64,000 nucleotides of DNA from Sulfurospirillum sp. (GCA_016744795.1 JADGDR010000001.1:248001-312000); one strand, 5' to 3'; shown: positions 20,033-29,991, numbered from the stretch's first letter. A program made the numbers and translations. The notes: generated by a model not told the origin, from the letters alone.

Positions 20033-20803
20033 CTATATAAATAGTATAGTTAATTTGCCAATAGCATCTAACATTTCTCTTTTAAAGATTAACATTATAG
20101 AGCTAAGAACGGCTAACATAACAACAAAAGCAACCATAATCTTTATAGGAAAACCTACAACAAGTAAGTTAAATGATGGCATTGTTTTCATAAGCATACC
20201 AAAAACAATATCAGCTAATAAAGAAAGTCCAACCATAGGAAAAGAGAGTATAAAACCAAAAATAAACATATTTGAGACTGCACCAATAAGATAATCCCAA
20301 ATATTAGGAGTTGGATAAAAACCTCCCAAAGGTAAAACTTCCAATGATTTTACTATAAAAAGTATCATTAAGTGATGCCCATTAAAAGCTAAAAGTACAA
20401 CTAAAGCCAATATTGTGAAAATAGTACTTATAACAGGAGAAGATGTACCAGTTTGTGGATCCATTACACTAGCCATTGTAAATCCCATAACAAAAGATAT
20501 ACTCATACCTGCCATTTGTAACATAGCAAAAACTATTACTAAAAAAAGTCCGGCTATTAACCCTAACATGATTTCACTTATTATGGCTAATCCAATACCT
20601 ACAATATTTAATTCTATATTGGGAAGACTAACTAATGGAAATAAAAATATAGTCATAAAAAAAACAAGAGCAGTTTTAATTGACATAGGTATCTTCATAT
20701 GTGAAAAAAATGGGAAAAATGCAAAAAGACCACTCAGTCTTGTAAAAAGTAGCAAAAAAAGTATAACTTGATTTTGTCCTATAAACTCTATTAAAGACTG
20801 CAT
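20033..20803 (-). CDS. fliR: Flagellar biosynthesis protein FliR
   Basis: FliR is part of the flagellar type III export gate, with FliP and FliQ. The 256-residue protein is strongly hydrophobic with about six membrane segments. It shows FTRLSGLFAFFPFF at the start, the family phrase PIKIMVAFVVML near the end, and the MGFTMASVMDPQTG segment. It overlaps the upstream ABC ATPase gene by 13 bases. It is the only flagellar gene in the window and implies a motile cell. Confidence 0.93.
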   Translation of the reverse strand: MQSLIEFIGQNQVILFLLLFTRLSGLFAFFPFFSHMKIPMSIKTALVFFMTIFLFPLVSLPNIELNIVGIGLAIISEIMLGLIAGLFLVIVFAMLQMAGMSISFVMGFTMASVMDPQTGTSSPVISTIFTILALVVLLAFNGHHLMILFIVKSLEVLPLGGFYPTPNIWDYLIGAVSNMFIFGFILSFPMVGLSLLADIVFGMLMKTMPSFNLLVVGFPIKIMVAFVVMLAVLSSIMLIFKREMLDAIGKLTILFI

Positions 20804-21411
20804 TTTATATTACATCTGTTTGCCAAATCATTATCATGTGTTACCAAAAGAAGTGCTGCATTATTTTCTTCTGTATAATTAAACAAAATACTCATAACTT
20901 CATTAGCAGTTTTGCTATCTAAATTCCCTGTTGGCTCATCGGCAAATATAATCTTTGGTCTTTTTGATAAAACACGAGCAATGGAAACACGTTGTTGTTG
21001 TCCTCCAGAAAGTTCTCCGACTTTTTGTTTTAATACATTTGATATACCAAGTTTTTCTATCAACTCATCATCTATTTTTGTATTATTTAACAACGTTGAT
21101 AACTCTATATTTTCAAAGGCATCAAAACCCTTAAAAAGATAATGAGATTGAAAGATAATTCCTACATCTTCTCTTCTCATTCTTAAAATATCTTTATTTT
21201 TTTGCTTATATAAATCTTTAGCAAATAGCTTTACTTCACCACTATTGGGCTTTAAAAGTGTTGCACAAATATGTAGAAGGGTAGACTTACCACTACCACT
21301 AACACCAACTATAGAGATAGACTCTTTAGGATTCAAAATAAGGTTTATATCAGTAAAAAGGTTGTATTCAAAGGAGTGTGAAAGATTTGTTACTTCTAAA
21401 AGAGGTATCAT
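20791..21411 (-). CDS. ABC transporter ATPase, LolD/MacB type
   Basis: The 206-residue ATPase has Walker [10 protein letters not shown], the Q-loop [12 protein letters not shown], the signature [15 protein letters not shown], and Walker [14 protein letters not shown]. The [15 protein letters not shown] segment and the short length are those of LolD-like lipoprotein-release or FtsE-like ATPases. No LolC/E-type permease lies next to it. It sits between tsf and fliR, as in Campylobacter, so the place is conserved although the partner is not visible. Confidence 0.88.
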   Translation of the reverse strand: MIPLLEVTNLSHSFEYNLFTDINLILNPKESISIVGVSGSGKSTLLHICATLLKPNSGEVKLFAKDLYKQKNKDILRMRREDVGIIFQSHYLFKGFDAFENIELSTLLNNTKIDDELIEKLGISNVLKQKVGELSGGQQQRVSIARVLSKRPKIIFADEPTGNLDSKTANEVMSILFNYTEENNAALLLVTHDNDLANRCNIKCSL

Positions 21412-21436
21412 TTTAACCTTTCATAATTTAAGAGCA

Positions 21437-21461
21437 TTAAGAGGAGAAAATCTCCTCTTAA
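21437..21461 (-). terminator. Hairpin after tsf, possible attenuator before the ABC gene
   Basis: A perfect 11-bp dyad, TTAAGAGGAGA and TCTCCTCTTAA, with an AAA loop lies just after the tsf stop. An upstream copy of AATTTAAGAG can pair with the same arm in an outer stem, so two alternative folds exist. The U-tract after it is poor, so it may act as an attenuator or RNA-processing stem. Confidence 0.5.
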
Positions 21462-21470
21462 ATTTGGTTA

Positions 21471-22532
21471 TTACCCTAGTTGTCCTGCTACTTCAGCAGC
21501 AAAGTCTTCAACTTTTTTCTCAAGGCCTTCACCTAGTTCATATCTAACATACTGTGTTAATTCGATTTTTCCACCGAATTCTACAGCTTTATCAGCAAGA
21601 ACTTGTTCAATAGTTTTTTTGTCATCCATTACATAGAATTGACTTAAAAGAGTCATTTTTTGGTCCAGTTGAGTATTGTCAGCAACAAATCTCTCTAGTT
21701 GACCAGGAACAATTCTATCCCAAATTTTTTCAGGTTTACCTTGTGCTTTTAGCTCATCTTCAATATCAGTTTTAGCTTGTGCCATAACTTCATCTGTAAG
21801 CTGAGACATACTAACATATGTTGGTATCTTTAACTCATGCTTTTTAAGTCTTCTTAGCTCTTCATTACCTTTTTCAATATCAGCTTTCATACCAATAGTC
21901 TCTTTTTCAACGAACTCAGCATCAAGCTCAGTATAAGATAAAAATGAAGGTTTCATTGCAGCTGCATGCATACAAAGCTGTCTAACAAACTCAACACTTT
22001 TTGAAGCTACTTCTGCATTTTCACAATTTGCTTCAATAACAACACCAACTCTACCAGTTGAATGAACATATCCATTAACAACAGAATTTTCATTAGCATT
22101 AAGCGTAGTAAATCTTCTAACAACAATTTTTTCGCCAATAGTCGCAACTTTACTACTTAAGTATTCTTCAAACTTTGTCCCATCAATAGTGGTACTCATA
22201 AGAGCCTCAGCATCTTGAGCATCATTTGCTTGAATGTGACTTGCTATATCTTTTGTTAAATTAATAAAATTTTCATTTTTAGCAACAAAATCTGTCTCTG
22301 AATTAACTTCTACCATGGTTGTTACTTTATCATTTGTCACAACTTGAATAAGTCCTTCAGCAGCAATTCTGTCAGCTTTTTTAGCTGAACTTCCTAAACC
22401 TTTTTCTCTTAAAATAGAAGTTGCTTTTTCAATATCACCTTCAGCGCTAACTAATGCTTTTTTACAATCCATCATACCAGCACCAGTAGCAGTTCTTAGC
22501 TCTTTTACTAATTTTGCAGTAATCTCAGCCAT
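21471..22532 (-). CDS. tsf: Translation elongation factor Ts
   Basis: EF-Ts exchanges GDP for GTP on EF-Tu. The 353-residue protein has the N-terminal UBA-like domain (residues 1-45) with TGAGMMDCKKAL, then TDFVAKNENF, the contact region with EF-Tu. It is longer than the 283-residue E. coli protein, as is usual in Campylobacterota, because of an extended C-terminal part. It starts two bases after rpsB with GAAGGAAG as the ribosome-binding site. Confidence 0.96.
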   Translation of the reverse strand: MAEITAKLVKELRTATGAGMMDCKKALVSAEGDIEKATSILREKGLGSSAKKADRIAAEGLIQVVTNDKVTTMVEVNSETDFVAKNENFINLTKDIASHIQANDAQDAEALMSTTIDGTKFEEYLSSKVATIGEKIVVRRFTTLNANENSVVNGYVHSTGRVGVVIEANCENAEVASKSVEFVRQLCMHAAAMKPSFLSYTELDAEFVEKETIGMKADIEKGNEELRRLKKHELKIPTYVSMSQLTDEVMAQAKTDIEDELKAQGKPEKIWDRIVPGQLERFVADNTQLDQKMTLLSQFYVMDDKKTIEQVLADKAVEFGGKIELTQYVRYELGEGLEKKVEDFAAEVAGQLG

Positions 22533-22534
22533 GA

Positions 22535-23332
22535 TTATGCTTCCTTCGTAGTTGCTTCTTTTTCGCCTTCAGCTACTGCTTCTTCAACGATTTTCTCTTT
22601 TTCTTCTTCGCTTACTTCTGCAGGAATCTCTTCTGGCTCTGCTTCATCTTGTGCTTTGATTTCTTTACCTTCATTGATAGCTTCTCTCATCTCTCTACAA
22701 AATAGTTGTATAGAACGAATAGCATCATCATTTCCAGGAATTGGATAATCAACAACATCAGGGTCACAGTTAGTATCTAGTGGAGCAACAACAGGGATGC
22801 CAAGTCTTCTAGCTTCTAAAACTGCAATGTTTTCTTTTACTGTATCAATTACAAAAATCATATCTGGCGCAGTTTTCATGTCTCTGATTCCACCAAGATA
22901 ATCTAATAATTTAGCTTTTTTTCTACGAAGCATAAGAGCTTCTTTTTTTGTAAGTAATTCAATCTGTCCATCTTCTTCCATTTTTTCAATGATATCAAGT
23001 TTTCTAATTGAAAGTTTAATTGTATTCCAGTTTGTTAGCATTCCACCTAACCATCTGTGGTTAACATAAGGCATGCCACAAGCAAGTGCTGCTTCTTTAA
23101 TTGAGTGACTAGCTTGTTTTTTAGTTCCTACGAAAAGTACTGTTTTACCTTCCGCTGCTGCGTCTCTTACTACATTATATGTATGTCTAAAATATCTTAG
23201 AGTTTTTTGTAAATCTATAATATAGATATTCTTTCTCTCACCAAAAATGAATTTTTTCATTTTCGGATTCCATCTTCTTGTTTGGTGTCCAAAGTGTACA
23301 CCACATTCTAGTAAATCCTTCATTGTTACCAT
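22535..23332 (-). CDS. rpsB: 30S ribosomal protein S2
   Basis: S2 binds late in 30S assembly and is needed for S1 binding. The 265-residue protein begins [23 protein letters not shown]-like and has VGTKKQA and [11 protein letters not shown], all typical. The last 40 residues are a Glu/Ala-rich tail not needed for the fold. An AAGGAG lies just before the ATG. The 105-base leader contains paired elements that could be an autoregulatory structure. Confidence 0.97.
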   Translation of the reverse strand: MVTMKDLLECGVHFGHQTRRWNPKMKKFIFGERKNIYIIDLQKTLRYFRHTYNVVRDAAAEGKTVLFVGTKKQASHSIKEAALACGMPYVNHRWLGGMLTNWNTIKLSIRKLDIIEKMEEDGQIELLTKKEALMLRRKKAKLLDYLGGIRDMKTAPDMIFVIDTVKENIAVLEARRLGIPVVAPLDTNCDPDVVDYPIPGNDDAIRSIQLFCREMREAINEGKEIKAQDEAEPEEIPAEVSEEEKEKIVEEAVAEGEKEATTKEA

Positions 23333-23349
23333 GAAGTCTCCTTTAATTT

Positions 23350-23435
23350 AATTTTTGGGTTTTACCCCTTTTGGTTTAGCCTCCACACCCATCAACGCGA
23401 AATTGCGCAACCTAAAAGGATTGGTGTGTGTGAGA
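23350..23435 (-). ncRNA. Structured rpsB leader, candidate autoregulatory element
   Basis: On the rpsB mRNA, CACACACC (from 23423-23430) can pair with GGGTGTGG (23383-23390), enclosing smaller stems CCT/AGG and GCG/CGC. A further GGGG/ACCC hairpin lies closer to the start codon. S2 controls its own operon through its leader in several bacteria, but this element matches none that I can recall base by base, so the role is inferred. Confidence 0.4.
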
Positions 23436-23446
23436 TTTAGGACGTG

Positions 23447-23452
23447 ATTATA
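23447..23452 (-). promoter_or_regulatory. -10 box of the rpsB operon
   Basis: The minus strand reads TATAAT here, about 115 bases above the rpsB start codon, which places the transcription start at the beginning of the structured leader. Confidence 0.5.
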
Positions 23453-23551
23453 TAGAAAAACTGTTTAAAACTTCCTTTTATATAAATTTTTATTTTTCTC
23501 TTAAACCAATTACGGTAAAGTATCAAACGTAAACTGTATAAAAGGTGTTTT

Positions 23552-25186
23552 GTGAAAAATTGGACAAGGCTTTTTGCTAGCTTATTTGGTCAGCCAAAAG
23601 AGACTCTGCATATAAGTGAAAATGTATATCTTGAAGCTTTTGAAAACAGTGGTATATATGCCAAATTAGACTCTACACTCAATACAATCCACACAAATAG
23701 ACAGTTTTGTCAAATAATGCATACGACAAAACAAGAGTCTTTACATGTAAACATTTCTGCTCTAATGAAATATACTATTTCAGAGATATTTGAAACGGTA
23801 AAATGCAAACAATCATGGGAAGGAACTCAAGTTTTTATAACTAGTGACGGAGAAGAGATATATCTAAATTGCTCTTTTATCCCTATATTTGACAAAAAAG
23901 ATTCTCTTTATGAAGTTTTATTTTTGGCTACTGACCTAACTGAGCTCACACTAAGCAAAACAAATATAAAAAATAGTCTGTACCAAGATTCATTAACAAA
24001 ACTACCAAATAGACTTAAACTTTTTACAGATAAAAGTATAGTAAGCATAAAAGAAGAGACCACCTATATACTCTTTAATATCGACTCCTTTGACTCTATT
24101 AACAACTTGTACGGAAACCTATTTGGAGATAAGATATTAATACAAGTAGCAAGATGGTTAGAAAAAAATATACTAACATCAAAGACTGCACTATATAAAT
24201 TTGAAGCAGACATATATGCTATGTTATGTTTTGAGAAAATAGAAGAACAAATACTTATAGAATATCTAAGAGACATATCACAAAAGGTTCAAGAAGAAAA
24301 ATTTTTATGTGAAGGTGCTGAAGTTGATATTTCTATGACAATAGGTGCTTCTCAAGGTATTTCAAATCAACTCAAACTATCTCAAATAGCATATAAAGAT
24401 GCAAAAACATCTAAAAAATCTTTTGCTTTATACGATAAAAAAAGTAAAAAGGAAGAAGAGTATACTAAAAATATACAGACTTCAAAAATTATAAAAAATG
24501 CTATTGAAAAAAATTTGATAATACCATATTTTCAGCCTATTATGAATATAGAAACTGGCAAAATAGAAAAATATGAATCTCTAATGAGAATCAAAAACGA
24601 TGAAGGTAGGATTTTATCTCCATGTGAATTTTTAGATATAGCAAAACGTTCAAAAGCTTACCCTAAACTCTCTTGTTCATTAATAGGCAAAAGCATAGAT
24701 GTTTTTAGTATTTCACCTTGTGAGTTCTCTGTAAATCTATCATTCTTAGACATTACAAATAAAACTACAACAAAATTCATATTGAATCTTCTTGAAAAAA
24801 CAGGGATAGGTCCTTGGATGATCTTTGAGCTTTTAGAGAGTGAAGGAATTGAAAATTATAAAGAAGTTATGATCTTTATCGAGCAAGTAAAATCATATGG
24901 TGTTAAAATTGCAATTGATGATTTTGGTTCTGGATACTCAAACTTTGAAAGACTTGTTGAACTTCAAGTAGATTTTATTAAAATAGATGGAAGCCTTATA
25001 AAAAACATAGATAAAAATGATGACATGAGAATCATCACCAAAACTATCGTAAACTTTGCAAAAGAATTAGGTATTAAAACTGTTGCAGAGTATGTACACT
25101 CTGAAGAAGTTTTAAACCAAGTAAAAATCTTAGGTGTAGATTTTGCACAAGGTTATTATATAGGAAAACCAAATGAACATATCTAA
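23552..25186 (+). CDS. PAS-GGDEF-EAL protein, probable cyclic-di-GMP phosphodiesterase with inactive GGDEF
   Basis: The start is a GTG with AAAGG before it. Residues 30-135 form a PAS-like sensor. Residues 155-305 are a GGDEF domain in which the RXGGDEF signature is replaced by YKFEADIY, so it should not make cyclic-di-GMP. Residues 315-540 are an EAL domain with ESL at the signature, retained EXE (ESEGIEN), DDFGSGYSN, DFIKIDG, a VAEYV segment and the QGY end, so the phosphodiesterase site looks intact. No membrane segment is present. It overlaps an AMMECR1 gene by 14 bases. Confidence 0.9.
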   Translation: MKNWTRLFASLFGQPKETLHISENVYLEAFENSGIYAKLDSTLNTIHTNRQFCQIMHTTKQESLHVNISALMKYTISEIFETVKCKQSWEGTQVFITSDGEEIYLNCSFIPIFDKKDSLYEVLFLATDLTELTLSKTNIKNSLYQDSLTKLPNRLKLFTDKSIVSIKEETTYILFNIDSFDSINNLYGNLFGDKILIQVARWLEKNILTSKTALYKFEADIYAMLCFEKIEEQILIEYLRDISQKVQEEKFLCEGAEVDISMTIGASQGISNQLKLSQIAYKDAKTSKKSFALYDKKSKKEEEYTKNIQTSKIIKNAIEKNLIIPYFQPIMNIETGKIEKYESLMRIKNDEGRILSPCEFLDIAKRSKAYPKLSCSLIGKSIDVFSISPCEFSVNLSFLDITNKTTTKFILNLLEKTGIGPWMIFELLESEGIENYKEVMIFIEQVKSYGVKIAIDDFGSGYSNFERLVELQVDFIKIDGSLIKNIDKNDDMRIITKTIVNFAKELGIKTVAEYVHSEEVLNQVKILGVDFAQGYYIGKPNEHI

Positions 25187-25709
25187 TATTGCAAAACAAT
25201 CTATACAAGATGAATTTGACTACAAAAACAGTATAGATATAGAAAAAATAACTCAAAAAAATCCTAAACTCAAGGAAAATGGAGCATCTTTTGTCACACT
25301 AACTAAAAATGGAAAACTAAGAGGATGTATCGGTTCACTTACAGCTTGTCAACCGCTTATCAAAGACATTATATACAATGCAAAAAATGCAGCATTCAGA
25401 GACCCTAGATTTTCAAAACTCACTCGTGAAGAGTTACATGTAACAGATGTGGAAGTATCAATTTTAACCAAACCAAAGCTTTTGAAATATAATGATATGG
25501 AAGATTTAAAAAATAAAATCAGACCAAATATTGATGGAGTCATACTAGAACTAAACTCAAAACAAGCAACTTTTTTACCACAAGTATGGGAAGAACTACC
25601 AGAATTTGAAAACTTCTTTGGACACCTTTTAAGCAAAGCTAGACTGCCTATGGACAGTCTTAGAAACTTTCCAACTATACATATATACCAAGTAATAAAA
25701 TACAAATAG
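25173..25709 (+). CDS. AMMECR1-domain protein (AmmeMemoRadiSam protein A type)
   Basis: The 178-residue protein has the AMMECR1 signature LRGCIGSL at about residue 50, followed by NAAFRDPRF and, near the C-terminus, FLPQVWEELP. In many genomes this family occurs with a Memo-domain protein and a radical-SAM protein; neither is in the window. The biochemical role is unknown. Its start lies inside the end of the EAL gene with AGGAA before it, so translation is coupled to that gene. Confidence 0.85.
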   Translation: MNISNIAKQSIQDEFDYKNSIDIEKITQKNPKLKENGASFVTLTKNGKLRGCIGSLTACQPLIKDIIYNAKNAAFRDPRFSKLTREELHVTDVEVSILTKPKLLKYNDMEDLKNKIRPNIDGVILELNSKQATFLPQVWEELPEFENFFGHLLSKARLPMDSLRNFPTIHIYQVIKYK

Positions 25710-25742
25710 CTTAAGTTAAACTAAAATAAACTAAAATAAAGA

Positions 25743-25748
25743 TATAAT
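25743..25748 (+). promoter_or_regulatory. -10 box of the SulP gene
   Basis: TATAAT lies 27 bases before the SulP start codon, after two direct copies of TAAACTAAAA. Confidence 0.4.
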
Positions 25749-25774
25749 CCTGCCCTTAAAAAAAGGAATTTATT

Positions 25775-27253
25775 TTGTTTAATCTAAAAAACTACTCTAC
25801 ATCAAATATAAAAAATGATGTTTTATCAGGAAGTGTTGTTGCTATTGCTCTTGTTCCTGAAGCTATTGCATTTTCTATCATCGCGGGAATTAGTCCAATT
25901 GTTGGGCTTCATACTGCTTTTATACTCGGACTTATAACGGCTCTTATTGGTGGAAGACCAGGCATGATTAGTGGGGCAACTGGAGCTATTGCAGTTGTTT
26001 TAGTGGCTCTTGTACTAGACCATGGTTACGAATATATGCTTGTTGCAACTATTCTTGCTGGTATATTTCAAATTTTAGTTGGTATACTAAAACTTGGTAA
26101 ATTTATACGTCTTGTTCCTCAACCTGCTATGTATGGTTTTGTAAATGGCTTAGCTATAGTCATTGCTATGGCACAGTTTCCACTCTTCGCTGGTGAAAAT
26201 TGGATTATGTATGCTCTTGTAGCATTTACCATGGCAACTATGCATTTTGCACCTCGTACTACAAAAGCCTTACCTGCTTCTTTGATATCTATTATACTTG
26301 TTTCAGCAATTACCATATTTTTAGATTTAGATACAAAAAGAGTCGGAGACTTGGCTAATATAAGTGGTGCTTTACCATCATTTTATATACCAAATGTACC
26401 ATTTACTTTTGAAACTATAAAAATAATACTTCCATATTCTATAATTATCGCCTTAGTTGGTCTTATTGAGTCGCTCTTAACACTTTCAGTCTTAGATGAA
26501 ATGAGCGGGAACCGTGGTAGTGGTAACAAAGAGTGTGTTGCTCAGGGAATAGGAAATGTAACATGTGGCTCTTTTGGAGCTATGGCAGGATGTGCGATGA
26601 TAGGTCAATCTATCATCAACTTTACTTCAGGTGGTTTAGGACGTCTTTCAAGTGTAACTGGAGCTGTACTTCTTATTTTATTTGTTGTTAGTTTCTCTGA
26701 TTTTATCTCACTATTGCCTGTTGCAGCTCTTGTTGGAATTATGTTTATGGTTAGTATCTCTACTTTTGAATGGGCAAGTATAAAACACCTAAAGTTTATG
26801 CCCAAAAGTGATGCTTTTGTTATGCTAAGCGTTACAATCATAACAGTCTATGTTGATTTGGCTGTTGCTGTTATCACTGGTGTTATAATTTCTGCTTTAG
26901 TTTTTGCGTGGAAACATGCTAGAATTTATGCTAATGTGCATATTGAAACTAGTGGTACTAAAGTTTATGAACTTGATGGTCCTCTTTTCTTCGGTTCAAT
27001 CACTTCATTTAATGAGATATTTGATATTAATAATGATGTTAATAGCGTAGTTATTGATTTTAAAAATGCAAGAGTTATGGATAGCTCTGGTACTGAAGCG
27101 ATTGACAGCATTACTAAAAAATACAAGGCTAGTGGGAAAAGCTTAAGACTTCGTCATTTAAGTGAAGATTGCATAAAAGCCCTTAAAATTGCGGGTCCAT
27201 ATTGTGCTTATGAAGAAGATAATCCAAACTATATGGTTGCAAGAGATTATTAA
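25775..27253 (+). CDS. SulP-family anion transporter with STAS domain
   Basis: The 492-residue protein starts at a TTG with AAAAGGAA before it. It has ten or more membrane segments with the SulP motif regions ([29 protein letters not shown]) and a C-terminal STAS domain from about residue 400 ([19 protein letters not shown] with the phosphorylatable Ser region). SulP members carry sulfate, bicarbonate or other anions. There is no carbonic anhydrase or sulfate reduction gene beside it to pick one. It converges with the TPR gene, with only four bases between the SulP stop and the ancestral end of that gene. Confidence 0.9.
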   Translation: MFNLKNYSTSNIKNDVLSGSVVAIALVPEAIAFSIIAGISPIVGLHTAFILGLITALIGGRPGMISGATGAIAVVLVALVLDHGYEYMLVATILAGIFQILVGILKLGKFIRLVPQPAMYGFVNGLAIVIAMAQFPLFAGENWIMYALVAFTMATMHFAPRTTKALPASLISIILVSAITIFLDLDTKRVGDLANISGALPSFYIPNVPFTFETIKIILPYSIIIALVGLIESLLTLSVLDEMSGNRGSGNKECVAQGIGNVTCGSFGAMAGCAMIGQSIINFTSGGLGRLSSVTGAVLLILFVVSFSDFISLLPVAALVGIMFMVSISTFEWASIKHLKFMPKSDAFVMLSVTIITVYVDLAVAVITGVIISALVFAWKHARIYANVHIETSGTKVYELDGPLFFGSITSFNEIFDINNDVNSVVIDFKNARVMDSSGTEAIDSITKKYKASGKSLRLRHLSEDCIKALKIAGPYCAYEEDNPNYMVARDY

Positions 27254-27257
27254 ATAT

Positions 27258-28438
27258 TTATTTTAGAGTTCTTAATTGTTTTAAAAAGTTAAGTGCTAAT
27301 TTTTTTGTTTTATTGTATTTTTTAGCTTCATATAAACAAGTTTTGCACTTTTCAATTTTATGCTGTTCATAATAAAGATAACTTAATTCTAAATTTGCTA
27401 TTGAATACTCTTTTGAATTTTATTTTTGATAACTAATTCATAACTTTTAATAGCTTTTTTTTCTTTATGCAACATATTATATAACCTTGCTTTTTGCAAA
27501 ATATATTTATTTTTATTGCTTAAATGTATTAATTTTTCTAAAACTTTTAAAGAAGATGTATACTCTTTTGCATTAAAATAAGCATCAAAAAGAAGTTTGA
27601 AATTCTTTTCATTTATTTTTACAGTTTTATTTTCAAGATGTGCAGATAAAAGTTTAGCTCCCTTATAATATAGTCTATTTTGTAATAAAAAATTTATAAA
27701 CTGTAAAGTATCTTTTTCTTTTAATAATTTTAAATTATTAGCTTGTTCAAAAACACTTAAACCTTTTTGTGGATGATTTTGTATTATATAAATCTGAGAC
27801 AAGTATAACCAATAATTTTTATTTTTAGGTACCTCATGGATAAGAGTATAGAGTGTTTTAATTGAATTTTTATAATCTTTTATTTGATAATAGCTTGAGA
27901 ATAGTAATTCCTGCCAATTAATAGGAACTTTTTTGTTAAGAGTACTTTGTAGTTTAATTGCTTTGTTTATACTTTGTATCGCTTTTTTTATTTGCTTGGT
28001 TGCGGTATAACTTTGAGCTAACAACATATAAACTTCAGGCTTTTTATCTCTTGTCTCTTTTAGCCAAATATTTAAGTATTTTATAGTTTGTTTATATTCT
28101 TTTAATGACATGTAGAGTTGTGCCATATTATACAAAGTATTTAAATGAGTTTTTACATCCATAACTTTCAAATCATCCATCCCTTTAAAGGACAAAATAG
28201 CTTTTTTAAAGTTTTCTTGCGAAAGATATAAAAAACCTTGACTTTGCAATACATAAGCCTTATCTGCTTTATTTAGTTTTTTTTTCATAAGTTTATCTAT
28301 TATATTTAGTGCTATTTTATATTGTTTGTTTTCACTTAGTTTTTTAATTTGAGTTAATTTTTTATATGTATTTGAAGAGAGTTGAACATTTGCATTTAAA
28401 CAACATATACATGTAAACAATATAAACAGTATTTTCAT
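27258..28438 (-). pseudogene. TPR protein of TonB module 1, frameshifted near the 3' end
   Basis: The intact frame (27398-28438, 346 residues) has a signal peptide and repeated TPR helix pairs. It then stops early at KNKIQKSIQ. The next frame continues NSKEYSIANLELSYLYYEQ and ends at 27258. That tail aligns with the C-terminus of the paralogous TPR protein at 35441-36619, including the LELSYLYYEQHK / QLALNYYAKDKK match. Restoring one base to the TTTT tract at 27418-27421 gives a 393-residue protein, against 392 for the paralog. In the related Vibrio TonB2 systems a TPR gene also ends the operon. It may be a real mutation or a sequencing error. Confidence 0.85.
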
Positions 28439-28441
28439 CTT

Positions 28442-29080
28442 TTACCTTAATTTAAATTCTAACATTTGTTCAGCCATTTGTTCTACATTCTTCCCATTAA
28501 CTTGTTTTGGTTTAAATTTCCAGCCATATACACTTTGTAATGCGGCATCATCAAATATATTTTTAGGTTTAGACTCTAAAATAAATGCTTTTTTCACTAA
28601 ACCATTTTTATCTATTAGTAACCTTAGTTTAACAAAACCTTCTTTTTTTAATATTTTTGCTCTTCTTGGATAAATAGGAGGAATCCTAAGTATTGGTAAG
28701 GCTGAACTGTTTTGCATCATATTTGATTTGTTAAAAACTGCCCCATTTAAGAATCCATTATTTTTAATATTTACAGGTAGGTTTACAGGAGGAATATTTA
28801 TATTTAATCTTGTTTTATTTATTGTAAATTTTACTTTATCTATATTTGTTGTTATTTTTGGAGGAGTTTTTAGTTTTTCATGCTTTGGTATCTCTTTTTT
28901 TACTCTATGCTTTTTTTCAATTTTATTTTCATTATGCATTCTTATAAAACTTATATTTCCATATTTGATTTGATTTGATTTATTACTATTATTTACTATG
29001 ATAGTCTGATTTAATATCCAGTAAAGTATAAGAGTAAAAAATAGAGCAACAAAGGGTAAAAAAAATCGTAAAATTGACAT
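28442..29080 (-). CDS. tonB: TonB protein, module 1
   Basis: TonB carries energy from the ExbB/ExbD proton channel to outer-membrane receptors. The 212-residue protein has one membrane anchor (residues 3-24), a Pro/Lys-poor spacer and a C-terminal TonB domain with PIYPRRAKILKKEGFVKLRLLIDKNG and a YGWKFKPKQVNGK end. The ATG at 29080 is one base after the exbD stop; the frame upstream to 29149 lies inside exbD. It resembles the TonB2 type, short in the periplasmic spacer. Confidence 0.9.
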   Translation of the reverse strand: MSILRFFLPFVALFFTLILYWILNQTIIVNNSNKSNQIKYGNISFIRMHNENKIEKKHRVKKEIPKHEKLKTPPKITTNIDKVKFTINKTRLNINIPPVNLPVNIKNNGFLNGAVFNKSNMMQNSSALPILRIPPIYPRRAKILKKEGFVKLRLLIDKNGLVKKAFILESKPKNIFDDAALQSVYGWKFKPKQVNGKNVEQMAEQMLEFKLR

Positions 29081-29081
29081 G

Positions 29082-29489
29082 CTACTCTTTTTTAGTTGCA
29101 ATTGATATATTTTGTATACCTGCCATTTTAATTTGATCCATAACAGCAACTAAAAGACCTGTTTTTGATTCCATATCTGCTTGAATTATAATTGAAGTTT
29201 TATCATCACTATTACTCAATCTTTGTATATTTGCTCTTAATGCTCTTAAGTCAATTTGTCTTTTATCTATCCATATCTCTTCATTACTTGTAATTGCTAC
29301 TAAAACAGTATTGCCTTTGTCTTTTTTTTGAGATGTTTGTGCAACTGGTCTATTTATGTCTATGCCTGATTCTTTTACAAAAGATGTAGTAACTATAAAA
29401 AATATAAGCATAATAAAAACGATATCAAGCATAGGAGTCATATCTATGCCTGCATCGTCATTGTCTTCAAAAAAATCTCTTTTTCTCAT
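29082..29489 (-). CDS. exbD: ExbD biopolymer transport protein, module 1
   Basis: ExbD forms the proton channel with ExbB. The 135-residue protein has the N-terminal D-M-T-P-M-L-D motif with the essential membrane Asp, one membrane helix (IVFIMLIFFIVTTSF), and a periplasmic domain. It overlaps exbB by four bases and is followed by tonB. The copy in module 2 has the same length. Confidence 0.93.
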   Translation of the reverse strand: MRKRDFFEDNDDAGIDMTPMLDIVFIMLIFFIVTTSFVKESGIDINRPVAQTSQKKDKGNTVLVAITSNEEIWIDKRQIDLRALRANIQRLSNSDDKTSIIIQADMESKTGLLVAVMDQIKMAGIQNISIATKKE

Positions 29490-29989
29490 TTTCTTCTTTT
29501 TCCTTTAAATTCAATATGAAGTTTTTCACTTAAAAGGCGTAATTTTTTTTTGTTACTTTGTTCTAAATATGTTTTAAATATCATTCCACTAAGTGCAACA
29601 CTCATTCCCACCATTGTAGGAATAGTAGCCTGAGATATGCCACTCGACATTGCTTTTGCATCAGAATTTCCCAATATTGAAATAGTATCAAATACTTCAA
29701 TCATTCCGGTAACAGTGCCAAGAAGACCCAAGAGTGGAGCAACCATAATAGATATTTTTATAAAATTCATTCCATTCTCAATTTTGTTTTTTGTATACAA
29801 AAAAAATATTTTATTTAATTGTTTATTTTGTATTTTTAGTAAGGAAATCTTTTTCTTATAAACAAAAAAATGATAAAATAACTTATCTAAGATAACAGAC
29901 CACATAGCAAAAGCAACAATAAAAATGATAATTAAAACATCACCTCCTCTTTCAATAAAAGTGTCAATGGTATACAAAAAATCAAACAC
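29486..29989 (-). CDS. exbB: ExbB-type channel protein, module 1
   Basis: The 167-residue protein has the MotA/TolQ/ExbB domain with three membrane segments. The central phrases PLLGLLGTVTGMIEVF and SQATIPTMVGMSVALSGMIF contain the conserved Thr and Gly positions of the channel. It is the short ExbB2 type. It lies two bases after the TtpC-like gene. Confidence 0.92.
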   Translation of the reverse strand: MFDFLYTIDTFIERGGDVLIIIFIVAFAMWSVILDKLFYHFFVYKKKISLLKIQNKQLNKIFFLYTKNKIENGMNFIKISIMVAPLLGLLGTVTGMIEVFDTISILGNSDAKAMSSGISQATIPTMVGMSVALSGMIFKTYLEQSNKKKLRLLSEKLHIEFKGKRRK

Positions 29990-29991
29990 TT

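Noticed and set aside
20055-20771. Plus-strand frames opposite fliR
   Set aside because: They are shadow frames of a conserved membrane protein gene and start without ribosome-binding sites.
27405-27430. Programmed -1 frameshift in the TPR gene
   Set aside because: The sequence is not a classic X XXY YYZ site and no downstream stem was seen; a deletion of one base is simpler.
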